Part shown: positions 50,511-58,922 of the stretch, piece after piece | Position numbering within the stretch: the stretch's first letter is position 1 | Layout of the letters: every line of letters starts with the position of its first letter | Assembly (NCBI GenBank): GCA_910586125.1 | Contig: CAJUHP010000002.1 | Coordinates: 124,001-188,000 of the forward strand | Direction: 5' to 3' | Origin: an uncultured Lachnospiraceae bacterium | Lineage (GTDB): Bacteria > Bacillota > Clostridia > Lachnospirales > Lachnospiraceae | DNA: 64,000 nt | Program-made: the position numbers and the translations under genes | Notes under the pieces: generated by a model | The model's input: only the letters and a program-made list of their open reading frames with translations | Database searches by the model: none | Told to the model about the DNA's origin: nothing

Positions 50511-51662
50511 TCAGTCAATTACGTTCACAACTTTGATAATGCTGGTAAATCTCGCATTGGAGATGATAATTCCTGTGCGGGAGCTGGCCGCGTGAACGAT
50601 CTTTCCGTTGCCGATATAGATCGCCACATGTCCGATTCCGCTGACGCCGGACCGCCCGTAGAAGATCAGGTCGCCGGGCTGAATCTCGGAATAGCTGATG
50701 GTTCTGCCGTTGTTGGCCTGGGCCTTGGATGTACGGCTCAAAGAGATACCGAAATGCTGGAATACTCTCATGGTAAAGCCGGAGCAGTCGGTTCCTCTGG
50801 TCAGACTGGTGCCGCCGAACACATAGCGGTTGCCTAAAAACTGCATGGCATAGTCGATAATCTGCTGACGCTTGCTCGTCGTCATCGGAGGTGTGAACTC
50901 CACGGCCTCATTCAGCGCGTATTTCACTTCCACATAATCGGCAGAGACATAGCCCTCCTCACCGGTCAGCGTGGCAATCTTCACCCAGCCGTCCAGTACT
51001 TCCAGTACTTCGTAGCGCTCCTCGGAGCTGACTTTCTCCAGAATCTTGCTGTCCGTGCTGGGCTCCTTGCGCACATTCAGATCACTCTTTTCCGTCTTGA
51101 CAATAGCGCGCAGCTTGGCTTCCTCCAGAGCGATCTCAATGGCCTCATCGCCCTCGACCACATACTCTTCCGCCACATAGCCGACCACCGGGCCGGACTG
51201 TACCTTGTACCAGCCGTCCGCATAATCCAGAATCTCACAGGCCGTATAATGAACCATCTTGCCGATGATCTCGCTCTTTGTGTTGTCCGTGCTCGGCAGA
51301 TCACGCACATTCAGATAATTATTTACCGTGGTAATTCCCAGTCTGGTATAGTCGTCCAGGACCGATGCCCGATTCGCCACTTCCTCATCCAGCATGGCTC
51401 CCAACTCCACCTCCATGGAGCGGGAAAAATCGCCGGACTCCACAGAGTCGTAATACTCGTCCAAAACCGAAGAGACACCCGCCGACAGCGGCGCAGCCGC
51501 CATGACTTCCTCCGCGCCCACTCCGTCCGTATTCAGAGAATACTGGCCGGTTGACGCAGAATTATCCGAATTGTCTCCCGGTTCTGCCATCACCGTTCCG
51601 CTCACAAACAGCCCCATGGCCAAAGCAGCTACCCCTGTCCTCACCAAAACTGATCTTCTCAT
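50511..51662 (-). CDS. Secreted SH3-SH3-NlpC/P60 peptidoglycan hydrolase
   Basis: The 383-residue protein has a signal peptide (about 1-26), a region without recognised domain, two bacterial SH3 domains (NYLNVRDLPSTDN and SDLNVRKEPSTDS mark their starts) and a C-terminal NlpC/P60 endopeptidase with catalytic Cys in GTDCSGF and His in GHVAIYIG. It should cut gamma-D-Glu-diamino acid bonds in stem peptides. ATGs at 51677 and 51668 precede it, but GGGAG is correctly spaced for 51662. Confidence 0.9.
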   Translation of the reverse strand: MRRSVLVRTGVAALAMGLFVSGTVMAEPGDNSDNSASTGQYSLNTDGVGAEEVMAAAPLSAGVSSVLDEYYDSVESGDFSRSMEVELGAMLDEEVANRASVLDDYTRLGITTVNNYLNVRDLPSTDNTKSEIIGKMVHYTACEILDYADGWYKVQSGPVVGYVAEEYVVEGDEAIEIALEEAKLRAIVKTEKSDLNVRKEPSTDSKILEKVSSEERYEVLEVLDGWVKIATLTGEEGYVSADYVEVKYALNEAVEFTPPMTTSKRQQIIDYAMQFLGNRYVFGGTSLTRGTDCSGFTMRVFQHFGISLSRTSKAQANNGRTISYSEIQPGDLIFYGRSGVSGIGHVAIYIGNGKIVHAASSRTGIIISNARFTSIIKVVNVID

Positions 51663-51700
51663 GTACATCGCTCCCATATATTAATATCTTTGTATCAAAT

Positions 51701-51726
51701 GTTACATATTTATTACGTTTGTTACG
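51701..51726 (-). promoter_or_regulatory. WalR-box-like direct repeats in the NlpC/P60 leader
   Basis: On the minus strand CGTAAC (51721-51726), CGTAAT (51712-51717) and TGTAAC (51701-51706) follow each other; the last two are separated by 5 bases like the WalR consensus TGTWAH-N5-TGTWAH, with one mismatch. They sit just downstream of the -10. Confidence 0.45.
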
Positions 51727-51731
51727 AAGAC

Positions 51732-51760
51732 ATTATAGCAGGGCCCGTTTCCTTTGTCAA
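51732..51760 (-). promoter_or_regulatory. Perfect-consensus promoter of the NlpC/P60 gene
   Basis: TTGACA (51755-51760), a 17-base spacer and TATAAT (51732-51737) preceded by TGC on the minus strand. It overlaps the last codons of ribF. The leader is about 60 bases and AT-rich. Confidence 0.9.
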
Positions 51761-52698
51761 TACCTTTTTTGCGATTCTTCTCTCCAATATTTTTCCGCGC
51801 TCTGCCGGTCTCTTTTAATCTGAGCGATCAGGTTGTTCTCCGATCCAAAAGAAACCTCCGGGCGCAGAAAGGAATACAGCTCCACCAGCGCCGTCTTCCC
51901 GTAGATGTCCTGCGAAAAATCCTCGATAAAGGTTTCAACTCCTCGGGGATATTCGCCGCCGATCGTGGGCTTGACGCCGATATTGGTAATACTTTGATAG
52001 CTCTGCCCGTCCACGATTGTGCGGGAGACATAGACGCCGTTGGGAGGCAGCAGCTTTTTCTCCTCGGGAAACTGATTGATTGTCGGAAAGCCGAAGGTTC
52101 GCCCGTTGCGGTTTCCGTGCCTGACGATTCCGCGGATAAAAAAGGGATACCCCAACAGAGCATGGACTGCCTCCATCTCTCCCCGCTTTAAGCGCTCTTT
52201 GATATAACTGCTGGAGATGTCAATCCCTTCTTTGGTTTTCAGCTTTTCCCGCACCACCAGTTCAAAACCGCACTCTTTTGAAAGGGAACACAGCAGTTTT
52301 ACATTGCCGGCCCGGCGATAGCCAAAACCGAAATCCGTTCCCACGACAATCTTCCTTGCCCGAAGCTGTCTTACTAAGATATCCCGGACAAAATCCTCGG
52401 CCAAAATATGCGAGGTCGTCTCATTAAACGGGTATTCGATCAGCAGGTCAAGCCCCAGAGCCTCCAGACGGTCGTGACGCTCTTCGTTGGTCAAGAGCAG
52501 TTCCTGGGGACGCCCCTCCACCAGAGCCCGCGGATGGGTTCCGAACGTGAACACAATGCTCTGAAGTCCTTCGTTTGCCGCTGCCGTCACCTCCGAGATC
52601 AGAAGCCTGTGCCCTCTGTGCAGGCCGTCAAACTTACCCAGCGTCACCGCGCTGTCTCTCTCTGCCGATAGCTCTGTGGTGTCCCTAATAAACCTCAT
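51757..52698 (-). CDS. ribF: Bifunctional riboflavin kinase / FAD synthetase
   Basis: RibF turns riboflavin into FMN and FAD. The N-terminal FAD synthetase domain has LGKFDGLHRGH (about 20-30) and the SSSYIKERL motif; the C-terminal kinase has GRTFGFPTIN and the NGVYVSR block. The frame is open far upstream, but that part is in the wrong frame of truB; GGAGGCGGCA fixes the ATG at 52698 (MRFIRDTTEL), 313 residues, overlapping truB by 14 bases. It ends the nusA operon. Confidence 0.95.
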   Translation of the reverse strand: MRFIRDTTELSAERDSAVTLGKFDGLHRGHRLLISEVTAAANEGLQSIVFTFGTHPRALVEGRPQELLLTNEERHDRLEALGLDLLIEYPFNETTSHILAEDFVRDILVRQLRARKIVVGTDFGFGYRRAGNVKLLCSLSKECGFELVVREKLKTKEGIDISSSYIKERLKRGEMEAVHALLGYPFFIRGIVRHGNRNGRTFGFPTINQFPEEKKLLPPNGVYVSRTIVDGQSYQSITNIGVKPTIGGEYPRGVETFIEDFSQDIYGKTALVELYSFLRPEVSFGSENNLIAQIKRDRQSAEKYWREESQKRY

Positions 52699-53614
52699 TG
52701 CCGCCTCCGTAAAACATTTTTTCCAGCTTATAGCGCCCCTGTTCTTCCTGGTATTGATAGAGTCCGAAAAAGTTTCCTTTTTCTGTATACAGGCGAATCT
52801 GCGGCGCGGGGACTTCGTCCTTCTGCTCCGGGCAGTCATCGTCCCGCAGCCACTCTGCCTCCAGGGGATTTCCGTTGTACATGGCCTTTCTCTGTTCGGG
52901 GCAGACCGTTCTGGCCGGCCTTGCCGCGAACAGACGGTCCACGGGATACAGCGCTTCCCCGATTCTTCCCTGTCCGCACAGCCGCGCAACCTCGTCCAAA
53001 GTAAGACTGTCCTTAACAGAAAACGGCTCCACCCACGTCCTGAGCAGTTCTTCCATGCAGCCGCCGCAGCCCAGAGCCTGTCCCACATCATGACAGAGGG
53101 TTCGGATATAGGTTCCTTTGGAACAGGTCACGCGAAAACGCACCCGCGGCATCGCAATCGAGAGCACTTCGATTTCATAGAAAACCACCGGGCGCGGGCT
53201 GCGCTCCACCGTCTTTCCCTCCCGCGCCAGCTCACAGAGCTTCTTTCCGTTTACCTTCAGGGCCGAATACATCGGCGGAAGCTGCATCTTTTCTCCCAGA
53301 AAATTTTTGAGAACCTGCAGGATCTGCTCTGTCGTCACATCCGGCTCTGTCGTGCGAAGCGTCCTCCCGCTCGTATCCTGTGTATCGGTCTCGCGCCCCA
53401 AAAGCAGCACCGCCTCATAGGTTTTTCGCCGGTCGGTCAGCAAACCGCATACTTTTGTAGCCTGCCCTATACAGACAGGAAGCACACCGCAAGCGTCGGG
53501 GTCCAACGTGCCGGTATGCCCTATCTTTTTCATCTTCAATATACCGCGCAGCTTTGCCACCACATCGTGGGAGGTAAAGCCGCGCTCTTTATATATGTTT
53601 AAAATTCCATCCAT
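52685..53614 (-). CDS. truB: tRNA pseudouridine55 synthase TruB
   Basis: TruB makes pseudouridine 55 in the T-loop of tRNAs. The 309-residue protein has NIYKERGFTSHDVV at the start, HTGTLDPDACGVLPV with catalytic Asp (about 39), the KTYEA block and RVTCSKGTYIRTLCHDVG. Length and neighbours (nrnA upstream, ribF downstream) are standard. Confidence 0.96.
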   Translation of the reverse strand: MDGILNIYKERGFTSHDVVAKLRGILKMKKIGHTGTLDPDACGVLPVCIGQATKVCGLLTDRRKTYEAVLLLGRETDTQDTSGRTLRTTEPDVTTEQILQVLKNFLGEKMQLPPMYSALKVNGKKLCELAREGKTVERSPRPVVFYEIEVLSIAMPRVRFRVTCSKGTYIRTLCHDVGQALGCGGCMEELLRTWVEPFSVKDSLTLDEVARLCGQGRIGEALYPVDRLFAARPARTVCPEQRKAMYNGNPLEAEWLRDDDCPEQKDEVPAPQIRLYTEKGNFFGLYQYQEEQGRYKLEKMFYGGGNEVY

Positions 53615-53623
53615 CTACTGTCC

Positions 53624-54577
53624 TCATCCGTCCAACTGCGCCGCAATCTGTTCGGAAAGGTTATTGACAACATCGTAAAAGGTTCCCGACAGGGTACAGC
53701 CGGCGGCCCGCACATGACCGCCGCCCCCAAAATAGGCCGCAACCCGGCTCACATCGACTTTTTCATTGGACCGCAGGCTGACCTTATACACGCGAAACTC
53801 CATTTCCGTCATAAAAATAGCGCAGTCCACGCCCTTCGTAACCCGAAGCTGATCGACGATTCCTTCCAGATCTTCATGCTTTGCCTTGTAAAATTCCATT
53901 GTCCGGCCGCTGATCATCGAGACAATGCAGCGCCCCTCGCAAAACAGAATGCTCTCCACAAGCGCCCGGCCTAACAGTTGATTCTGCAGATAGGTCTTGG
54001 TCAGAAACGTGTCGCTGATGATTTTGGCATGGGCAATTCCCTTTTCCATCAAAATCCCAGCCGCCTCCATCGTGTGGCGGGTGGCGTTGGAGTGACGGAA
54101 AATTCCCGTGTCGTGTACCAGTCCCAGGTACAGGCACTCCGCCGTCTTTTTGCTGATTTTCTCTTCGTCCATCAGATCAAACAGCAGTTCACAGGTCGCC
54201 GCCGCATTCGGTTTGACATAGGTTTCCGGGATCAGACCGGCATTGGTCACATGATGATCAATGCAGATCACCCGGTCCGCCTGCTTCAGACAGGCGGCGT
54301 TTTCTCCTATGCGCTCCGGATCGCTGACATCCAAAACAAAGCACAGATCGTATCGGCCGCCGTCATATTCCCGGATCTGGTCAAATCCGTCCAAAAAGGA
54401 AAACACCGTCGGCGCCGGCTGCAAAAAGACGTCAACCTGCCGGGATACGTCCCCGTCCAGCAGATACCGGCGCAGGCCCAGACAGGAACCGGTACAGTCC
54501 CCGTCCGGGCGGATGTGGCCGGTAATGCAGATTTTCTGCGCTCCGGCCGCCAGCCCGTCAATCTTCACCTGCTCCAT
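53624..54577 (-). CDS. nrnA: DHH-family bifunctional oligoribonuclease / PAP phosphatase NrnA
   Basis: NrnA degrades short RNAs and 3'-phosphoadenosine 5'-phosphate. The 317-residue protein has the DHH motifs GHIRPDGDCTGS, CFVLDVSDPER, IDHHVTN and HDTGIFRHSNAT, and the DHHA1 domain ends with GGGGHVRAAG. Longer starts at 54643 and 54583 exist, but GGGGAGG is best spaced for the ATG at 54577. It overlaps rbfA by 20 bases. Confidence 0.92.
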   Translation of the reverse strand: MEQVKIDGLAAGAQKICITGHIRPDGDCTGSCLGLRRYLLDGDVSRQVDVFLQPAPTVFSFLDGFDQIREYDGGRYDLCFVLDVSDPERIGENAACLKQADRVICIDHHVTNAGLIPETYVKPNAAATCELLFDLMDEEKISKKTAECLYLGLVHDTGIFRHSNATRHTMEAAGILMEKGIAHAKIISDTFLTKTYLQNQLLGRALVESILFCEGRCIVSMISGRTMEFYKAKHEDLEGIVDQLRVTKGVDCAIFMTEMEFRVYKVSLRSNEKVDVSRVAAYFGGGGHVRAAGCTLSGTFYDVVNNLSEQIAAQLDG

Positions 54578-54974
54578 CTTCATCCTCCCCACGGAATTCA
54601 TTTTCTGACTTTCCACCGGAGTCCTGTGCCACCACTTCGTCAATCAGCCGGGACATCTTTACGCCGTATGCAATCGACTGATCGAGCACAAACGTAAGCT
54701 CCGGCGTATTGCGAAGATTGACGCTCTGCGCCAGGCGGCCCCGGATATATCCAACCGCGCTTTTTAATCCGCTTATGGTATCTCTGGCTGCTTCCTCATC
54801 GCCCAACACGCTGATGTAGGCTTTGCAATACTTCAGATCCGGTGTCACTTCTGCGTTTACCACCGTCGTCAGGGGAGAGATGCGGGGATCCTTCACCTCG
54901 CTTCGGATAATGTTCCCCAGCTCTCTCTGCACTTCTGCGTTGATGCGGACATTTTTAATACTGCGTTTTTTCAT
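54558..54974 (-). CDS. rbfA: Ribosome-binding factor A
   Basis: RbfA helps 30S maturation by binding the 5' end of 16S rRNA. The 138-residue protein has the KH-type fold with RINAEVQRELGNIIRSEVKDPRI (split across about 10-32) and AYISVLGDE. The frame starts with a GTG at 54989, but AGGGA points to the ATG at 54974 (MKKRSIKNV). The C-terminal tail is acidic. Between infB and nrnA as usual. Confidence 0.95.
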   Translation of the reverse strand: MKKRSIKNVRINAEVQRELGNIIRSEVKDPRISPLTTVVNAEVTPDLKYCKAYISVLGDEEAARDTISGLKSAVGYIRGRLAQSVNLRNTPELTFVLDQSIAYGVKMSRLIDEVVAQDSGGKSENEFRGEDEDGAGED

Positions 54975-54985
54975 GTTTCTATCCC

Positions 54986-57900
54986 TCACTGACGGGGAAC
55001 TTCTACCATAATATAAGCTTCGATGGTATCGTCCTCCTGCACGTCATTGAAATCTTCAAATACCAGGCCGCATTCGTAGCCCTTGGCCACTTCCTTCACA
55101 TCGTCCTTAAAACGCTTCAGGGATGCCAGCGCACCCTCGAAGATCTGCGCGCCCTCCCGGCTGATGCGGACCTTACAGTCTCTCTGGAACTTGCCGTCGG
55201 TCACAAAGGAACCGGCGATGGTGCCGACGCCGGACGCCTTAAAGAGCTGGCGCACGATGGCATGACCGATCACCTTCTCCTCAAAGATCGGATCTAACAT
55301 TCCCTTCATGGCGGACTCCACATCCTCGATAGCCTGATAAATCACCTTGTACAGCCGCAGATCCACCTTCTCCCGCTCCGCGATAGACTTCGCCGTGACA
55401 TCCGGGCGGACATTGAAGCCGATGATGATGGCATTGGAGGTTGCGGCCAGCGTCACATCCGATTCATTGATGGCGCCCACGCCGCCGTGAATAATCTTCA
55501 CGACCACCTCATCGTTGGAGAGCTTCTGCAGACTCTGCTTCACCGCTTCCACCGAACCCTGAACATCCGCCTTGACAATGATATTCAGCTCTTTCACATT
55601 GCCGGCCTGAATCTGGTGAAACAGATCGTCCAGGGACATCTTCTGCTTCGTGTCTTCCAAAAGCTTCTCCCGGCCCTCGGAGATAAAGGTCTCCGCAAAA
55701 TTTCTGGCCTCTTTTTCGCTGGGCGTTGTCACAAAAATCTCACCGGCTCCGGGGACATTGTTTAAGCCCAGAATTTCTACCGGCATAGACGGAGCCGCTT
55801 CCTTGACTCTTCTGCCCTTGTCGTCCATCATAGCCCGGACCTTGCCATAGCAGGAGCCCACCGCGATGCTGTCGCCTATATGAAGCGTTCCCTTTTGAAC
55901 CAGCACGGTCGCCACCGGACCTTTGCCCTTATCCAGCTCGGCCTCGATGACCAGACCTCTGGCCCGGCGGTTCGGATCGGCCTTCAGCTCCTTGACTTCC
56001 GAAGCCAGCAGAATCATCTCCAGGAGCGTGTCGATGCCTTCCTTTGTGTGAGCCGAGACAGGCACAAAAATCGTACTGCCGCCCCAATCCTCCGGAATCA
56101 GTTCATACTCGGTCAGCTCCTGTTTCACCTTCTCCACGTTGGCTCCGGGTTTATCAATCTTATTCACGGCCACGATAATCTCGACGCCGGCTGCCTTGGC
56201 ATGGCTGATAGCCTCCACGGTCTGGGGCATCACGCCGTCGTCGGCCGCCACCACCAAAATCGCTATATCGGTAGACTGCGCGCCCCGCATCCGCATGGCG
56301 GTAAACGCCTCATGTCCCGGCGTATCTAAGAATGTGATCGGCTCGCCGTTGCACTCGACAACATAAGCGCCGATATGCTGGGTGATGCCGCCCGCTTCCT
56401 TGTCGGTCACATGTGTGGAGCGGATCGCATCCAGCAGAGACGTCTTGCCGTGGTCTACATGACCCATGACGCACACCACCGGCGGCCGCTTCTCCAAAGA
56501 AGCCTCGTCGTCCTCGATATCCTTTAACAGTTCGCCCAGAACATCCACTTTCTCCTCATGTTCGCAGAGAATATCGTATTCCATGGCGATCTCTTCCGCC
56601 GTCTCAAAATCAATCTCCTGATTGATTGTCACCACCTTACCGGACAGAAACAGTTTCTTTACAATGGCGGAAGGCTGAATCTTCATCTGATCCGCCAGTT
56701 CTTTGATGGTCAGCGTATCGGGCAGGATGATCGTTTTGATCTCCTCCACCGCGGCCGCCGCTTTGGGCGCGCGGGGTCCGGGTCTCTGGCCCTTCTTTAA
56801 GAACATCTCCTCAGCTTCCTGCTTCTCGTTGCGCTTGCGGTCCTGGCGGGAATTGGTCTTGGGCTTCTGTGTCTGCTTTGCCGACGGTTTGCCCATGGGC
56901 AGAGCCTCTCCGGCTGGGCGCGCCGGACGCGCACCGTTTCTGCCGTCGTTTCTGACGCCTCCCTGGGGACGTCCCTGGCCGCCGGCATCTTTATTGTACG
57001 GAGGTCTCTGGCCACCCTGGCCGAGCGGACGGCCTCCGGGAATTCCCCGGCCCGCCGGACGGCCTCCCTGGCTGCCCTGCGGTCTCTGGCCATCGCGGCT
57101 GAAAGGGCGATCCCCCTGTGCCGTGCGGCCTGCGGGGCGGTCTCCCTGCGCTCCCCGGTTAAACGGACGGTCTCCCTGGGGTCTCTGGCCACCCTGGCCC
57201 ATCCCCTGCGCCGTGCGGCCCGCAGGACGGTCTCCCTGGAAACGCTGGCCGTCACGGCTTGTTCCCTGCATTCTCTGCCCATCGCGGCGCTCGCCGGGAA
57301 CTCGCTGGCCATCGCGGCCTCCCTGGCCCCTCTGCCCGTCGCGGCGCTCGCCGGAAACCCGCTGGCCATCGCGCCCGCCTTGGCCTCTCTGCCCGTCGCG
57401 GCGCTCTCCCTGGAAGCGCTGCCCATCGCGGCCTGCTTCCTGACTTCTCTGGCCGTCGCGGCGCTCTCCCTGAAAACGCTGCCCATCGCGGCCTTCTCCC
57501 TGGGCGCGCGGTCTCTGTTCCTCGCGCTCTGCCCCCTGGGATTTCTGCGCGTCACGGCCCGTCTCCTCACGGACAGCCTCCTGTCCGCTCTTTTGCGTGT
57601 CACGGTTCATCTCCTGGGGCCTCTGACTCTCATGACCAGAAGTCCCCCTCGACTCTCCCCTGCTTTCTTCGCCCTGGGCTTTGGGATTTTCCAAAACGGC
57701 GGGCCGCTCTTTCAAAGAAATGGCGTCTGCCGGTATCTGCCGTTCCTCCTGGCCTCTCTGTTCTTCCCGAACCGCACCTTTTTCCCCCTGTCTGGCATGG
57801 CTGCCAGAAAGCGGCTGCAGCGGCTTCAGCGAAAGCGTTTCTTTTCCGGCCGCTTCCTTGATCTGCGCGGCTCTGACCACAGGTTCTTCCCCCGCGGTCG

Positions 57901-58237
57901 GGCGGGGATTTCCCCCGGCCGGATTGGCTGCCTGGCGGGGATTTTGGCCGGACGGCCTCCCCCCCTGTGCCGCCGGACGGTTTTGGCCGCCAGCCGGCCT
58001 TATGCCTGCCGGCCGGCCTCCCTGCGCGCTGTTCTGGGGACGAAATACCGCCGTCAAGCGTTTCTTCGGAGGCGGAGGAAGCAGTTCTTTTTTCAGATTA
58101 TCTACTTCCTTGTCTGTCAGCACATTCATGGCGCTGTTGGCCGAGATCCCCAGCTTCTTACATGCCTCCAGCACATCTTTGCTCGTTTTGTCTATCTCCT
58201 TGGCTAATTCATGTACTCTCACTTTTGTCGTTGTCAT
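54986..58237 (-). CDS. infB: Translation initiation factor IF-2 with a long repetitive N-terminus
   Basis: The 1083-residue protein has the small IF2-N domain (1-52), about 430 residues of low-complexity Arg/Gln/Gly/Pro sequence, a second IF2-N domain (about 500-555), the GTPase domain from about 588 (GHVDHGKTS, DTPGHEAF, NKIDKP) and the C-terminal fMet-tRNA-binding domains. IF-2 positions initiator tRNA in the 30S P-site and promotes 50S joining. Bacillus IF-2 is about 716 residues; the excess lies wholly in the repetitive part, which has ten RDGQR copies. Confidence 0.97.
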   Translation of the reverse strand: MTTTKVRVHELAKEIDKTSKDVLEACKKLGISANSAMNVLTDKEVDNLKKELLPPPPKKRLTAVFRPQNSAQGGRPAGIRPAGGQNRPAAQGGRPSGQNPRQAANPAGGNPRPTAGEEPVVRAAQIKEAAGKETLSLKPLQPLSGSHARQGEKGAVREEQRGQEERQIPADAISLKERPAVLENPKAQGEESRGESRGTSGHESQRPQEMNRDTQKSGQEAVREETGRDAQKSQGAEREEQRPRAQGEGRDGQRFQGERRDGQRSQEAGRDGQRFQGERRDGQRGQGGRDGQRVSGERRDGQRGQGGRDGQRVPGERRDGQRMQGTSRDGQRFQGDRPAGRTAQGMGQGGQRPQGDRPFNRGAQGDRPAGRTAQGDRPFSRDGQRPQGSQGGRPAGRGIPGGRPLGQGGQRPPYNKDAGGQGRPQGGVRNDGRNGARPARPAGEALPMGKPSAKQTQKPKTNSRQDRKRNEKQEAEEMFLKKGQRPGPRAPKAAAAVEEIKTIILPDTLTIKELADQMKIQPSAIVKKLFLSGKVVTINQEIDFETAEEIAMEYDILCEHEEKVDVLGELLKDIEDDEASLEKRPPVVCVMGHVDHGKTSLLDAIRSTHVTDKEAGGITQHIGAYVVECNGEPITFLDTPGHEAFTAMRMRGAQSTDIAILVVAADDGVMPQTVEAISHAKAAGVEIIVAVNKIDKPGANVEKVKQELTEYELIPEDWGGSTIFVPVSAHTKEGIDTLLEMILLASEVKELKADPNRRARGLVIEAELDKGKGPVATVLVQKGTLHIGDSIAVGSCYGKVRAMMDDKGRRVKEAAPSMPVEILGLNNVPGAGEIFVTTPSEKEARNFAETFISEGREKLLEDTKQKMSLDDLFHQIQAGNVKELNIIVKADVQGSVEAVKQSLQKLSNDEVVVKIIHGGVGAINESDVTLAATSNAIIIGFNVRPDVTAKSIAEREKVDLRLYKVIYQAIEDVESAMKGMLDPIFEEKVIGHAIVRQLFKASGVGTIAGSFVTDGKFQRDCKVRISREGAQIFEGALASLKRFKDDVKEVAKGYECGLVFEDFNDVQEDDTIEAYIMVEVPRQ
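57059..57493 (-). repeat. Tandem repeats within infB (RDGQR/RPAGRTAQG units)
   Basis: Codons 249-393 of infB hold nine closely spaced RDGQR copies (250-332) in a higher-order 19-20-residue unit (57-60 bases) repeated about four times, then a second repeat family with DRPAGRTAQG and DRPFxRxxQ, and a tenth RDGQR at 381. The DNA is GC-rich and near-repetitive. Confidence 0.85.
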
Positions 58238-58239
58238 CC

Positions 58240-58569
58240 TTATTCGTTACCTCCGATTCCCTCACTGCACAACTGCTTCTTTATCATCCTCGCAAACCCT
58301 TCGTCGGTGACTGCCATGGATACGCGGAATTCCCTGCCAATGGCGTGTCCCAGCTCATCCCCGACGCCGAATATAACAAAAGGTACTTCATAAAAAACGC
58401 ACATATTTTGAAACATTTTTTTTGTATTTTGTGATGCGTCTTCTGCCACCAGCACAAGAAAAGCCTTTCCGCTCTTAACCGCCTTCTCGGTGGCAAAACC
58501 GCCGCTCTCCATCTTTCCTGCCTTTGTCGCCAGGCTCAAAGAAGAGTATATTTTTTTTTCATTCTGCAT
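58240..58569 (-). CDS. ylxQ: L7Ae/L30e-family RNA-binding protein YlxQ
   Basis: The 109-residue protein has the L7Ae fold, with SLATKAGKMESGGFATEKAVKSG near the start and the AEDAS turn typical of kink-turn binders. YlxQ is encoded between ylxR and infB in most Firmicutes and is thought to bind RNA, but its role is unsettled. It overlaps ylxR by 11 bases and lies 3 bases from infB. Confidence 0.92.
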   Translation of the reverse strand: MQNEKKIYSSLSLATKAGKMESGGFATEKAVKSGKAFLVLVAEDASQNTKKMFQNMCVFYEVPFVIFGVGDELGHAIGREFRVSMAVTDEGFARMIKKQLCSEGIGGNE

Positions 58570-58855
58570 CCAGTTCTGCCAGCTCCTTTCTCAGACTGTC
58601 ATAGACTTCGCAGGGAATTGCCGCCTGAAAAGACCGCTCCAGTCCTTTCTGACGGATCGCTTTCTCCAAACATCCGGACTCCCTGCACAGGTACGCGCCC
58701 CGGCCATTCTTCCGGCCTGTGGCGTCCAGTACAAAATCTCCCTCCGGCGTCCGAAGCACCCGGATCAGGGTTTTCTTTCCCTTCATTTCGCCGCAGCCGA
58801 TACATTTGCGCATCGGCTCTTTTCTTTTTCCGCTCACTGCCTCATCACTTCCCAT
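58559..58855 (-). CDS. ylxR: YlxR family nucleic-acid-binding protein (DUF448)
   Basis: The 98-residue protein has the YlxR signature: RKCIGCGEMK (about 16-25), the RGAYLC box and a helical C-terminus. It is reported in the family to act as a nucleoid-associated or RNA-related regulator. In family order it follows nusA and overlaps ylxQ by 11 bases. Start at the first ATG; an internal Met15 is an alternative. Confidence 0.93.
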   Translation of the reverse strand: MGSDEAVSGKRKEPMRKCIGCGEMKGKKTLIRVLRTPEGDFVLDATGRKNGRGAYLCRESGCLEKAIRQKGLERSFQAAIPCEVYDSLRKELAELDAE

Positions 58856-58922
58856 CTGTCTATGTCTTTGTCTGCTTTCTCAGCCGCCGGCATCCTGTTT
58901 CCAGGTTCTGTCTGCGGGTGTT

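Noticed and set aside
56703..58207. Long plus-strand open frames (246 and 275 codons) opposite infB
   Set aside because: They mirror the GC-rich repeats of the IF-2 N-terminus, have Arg/Pro/Ser-rich composition and lack ribosome binding sites.
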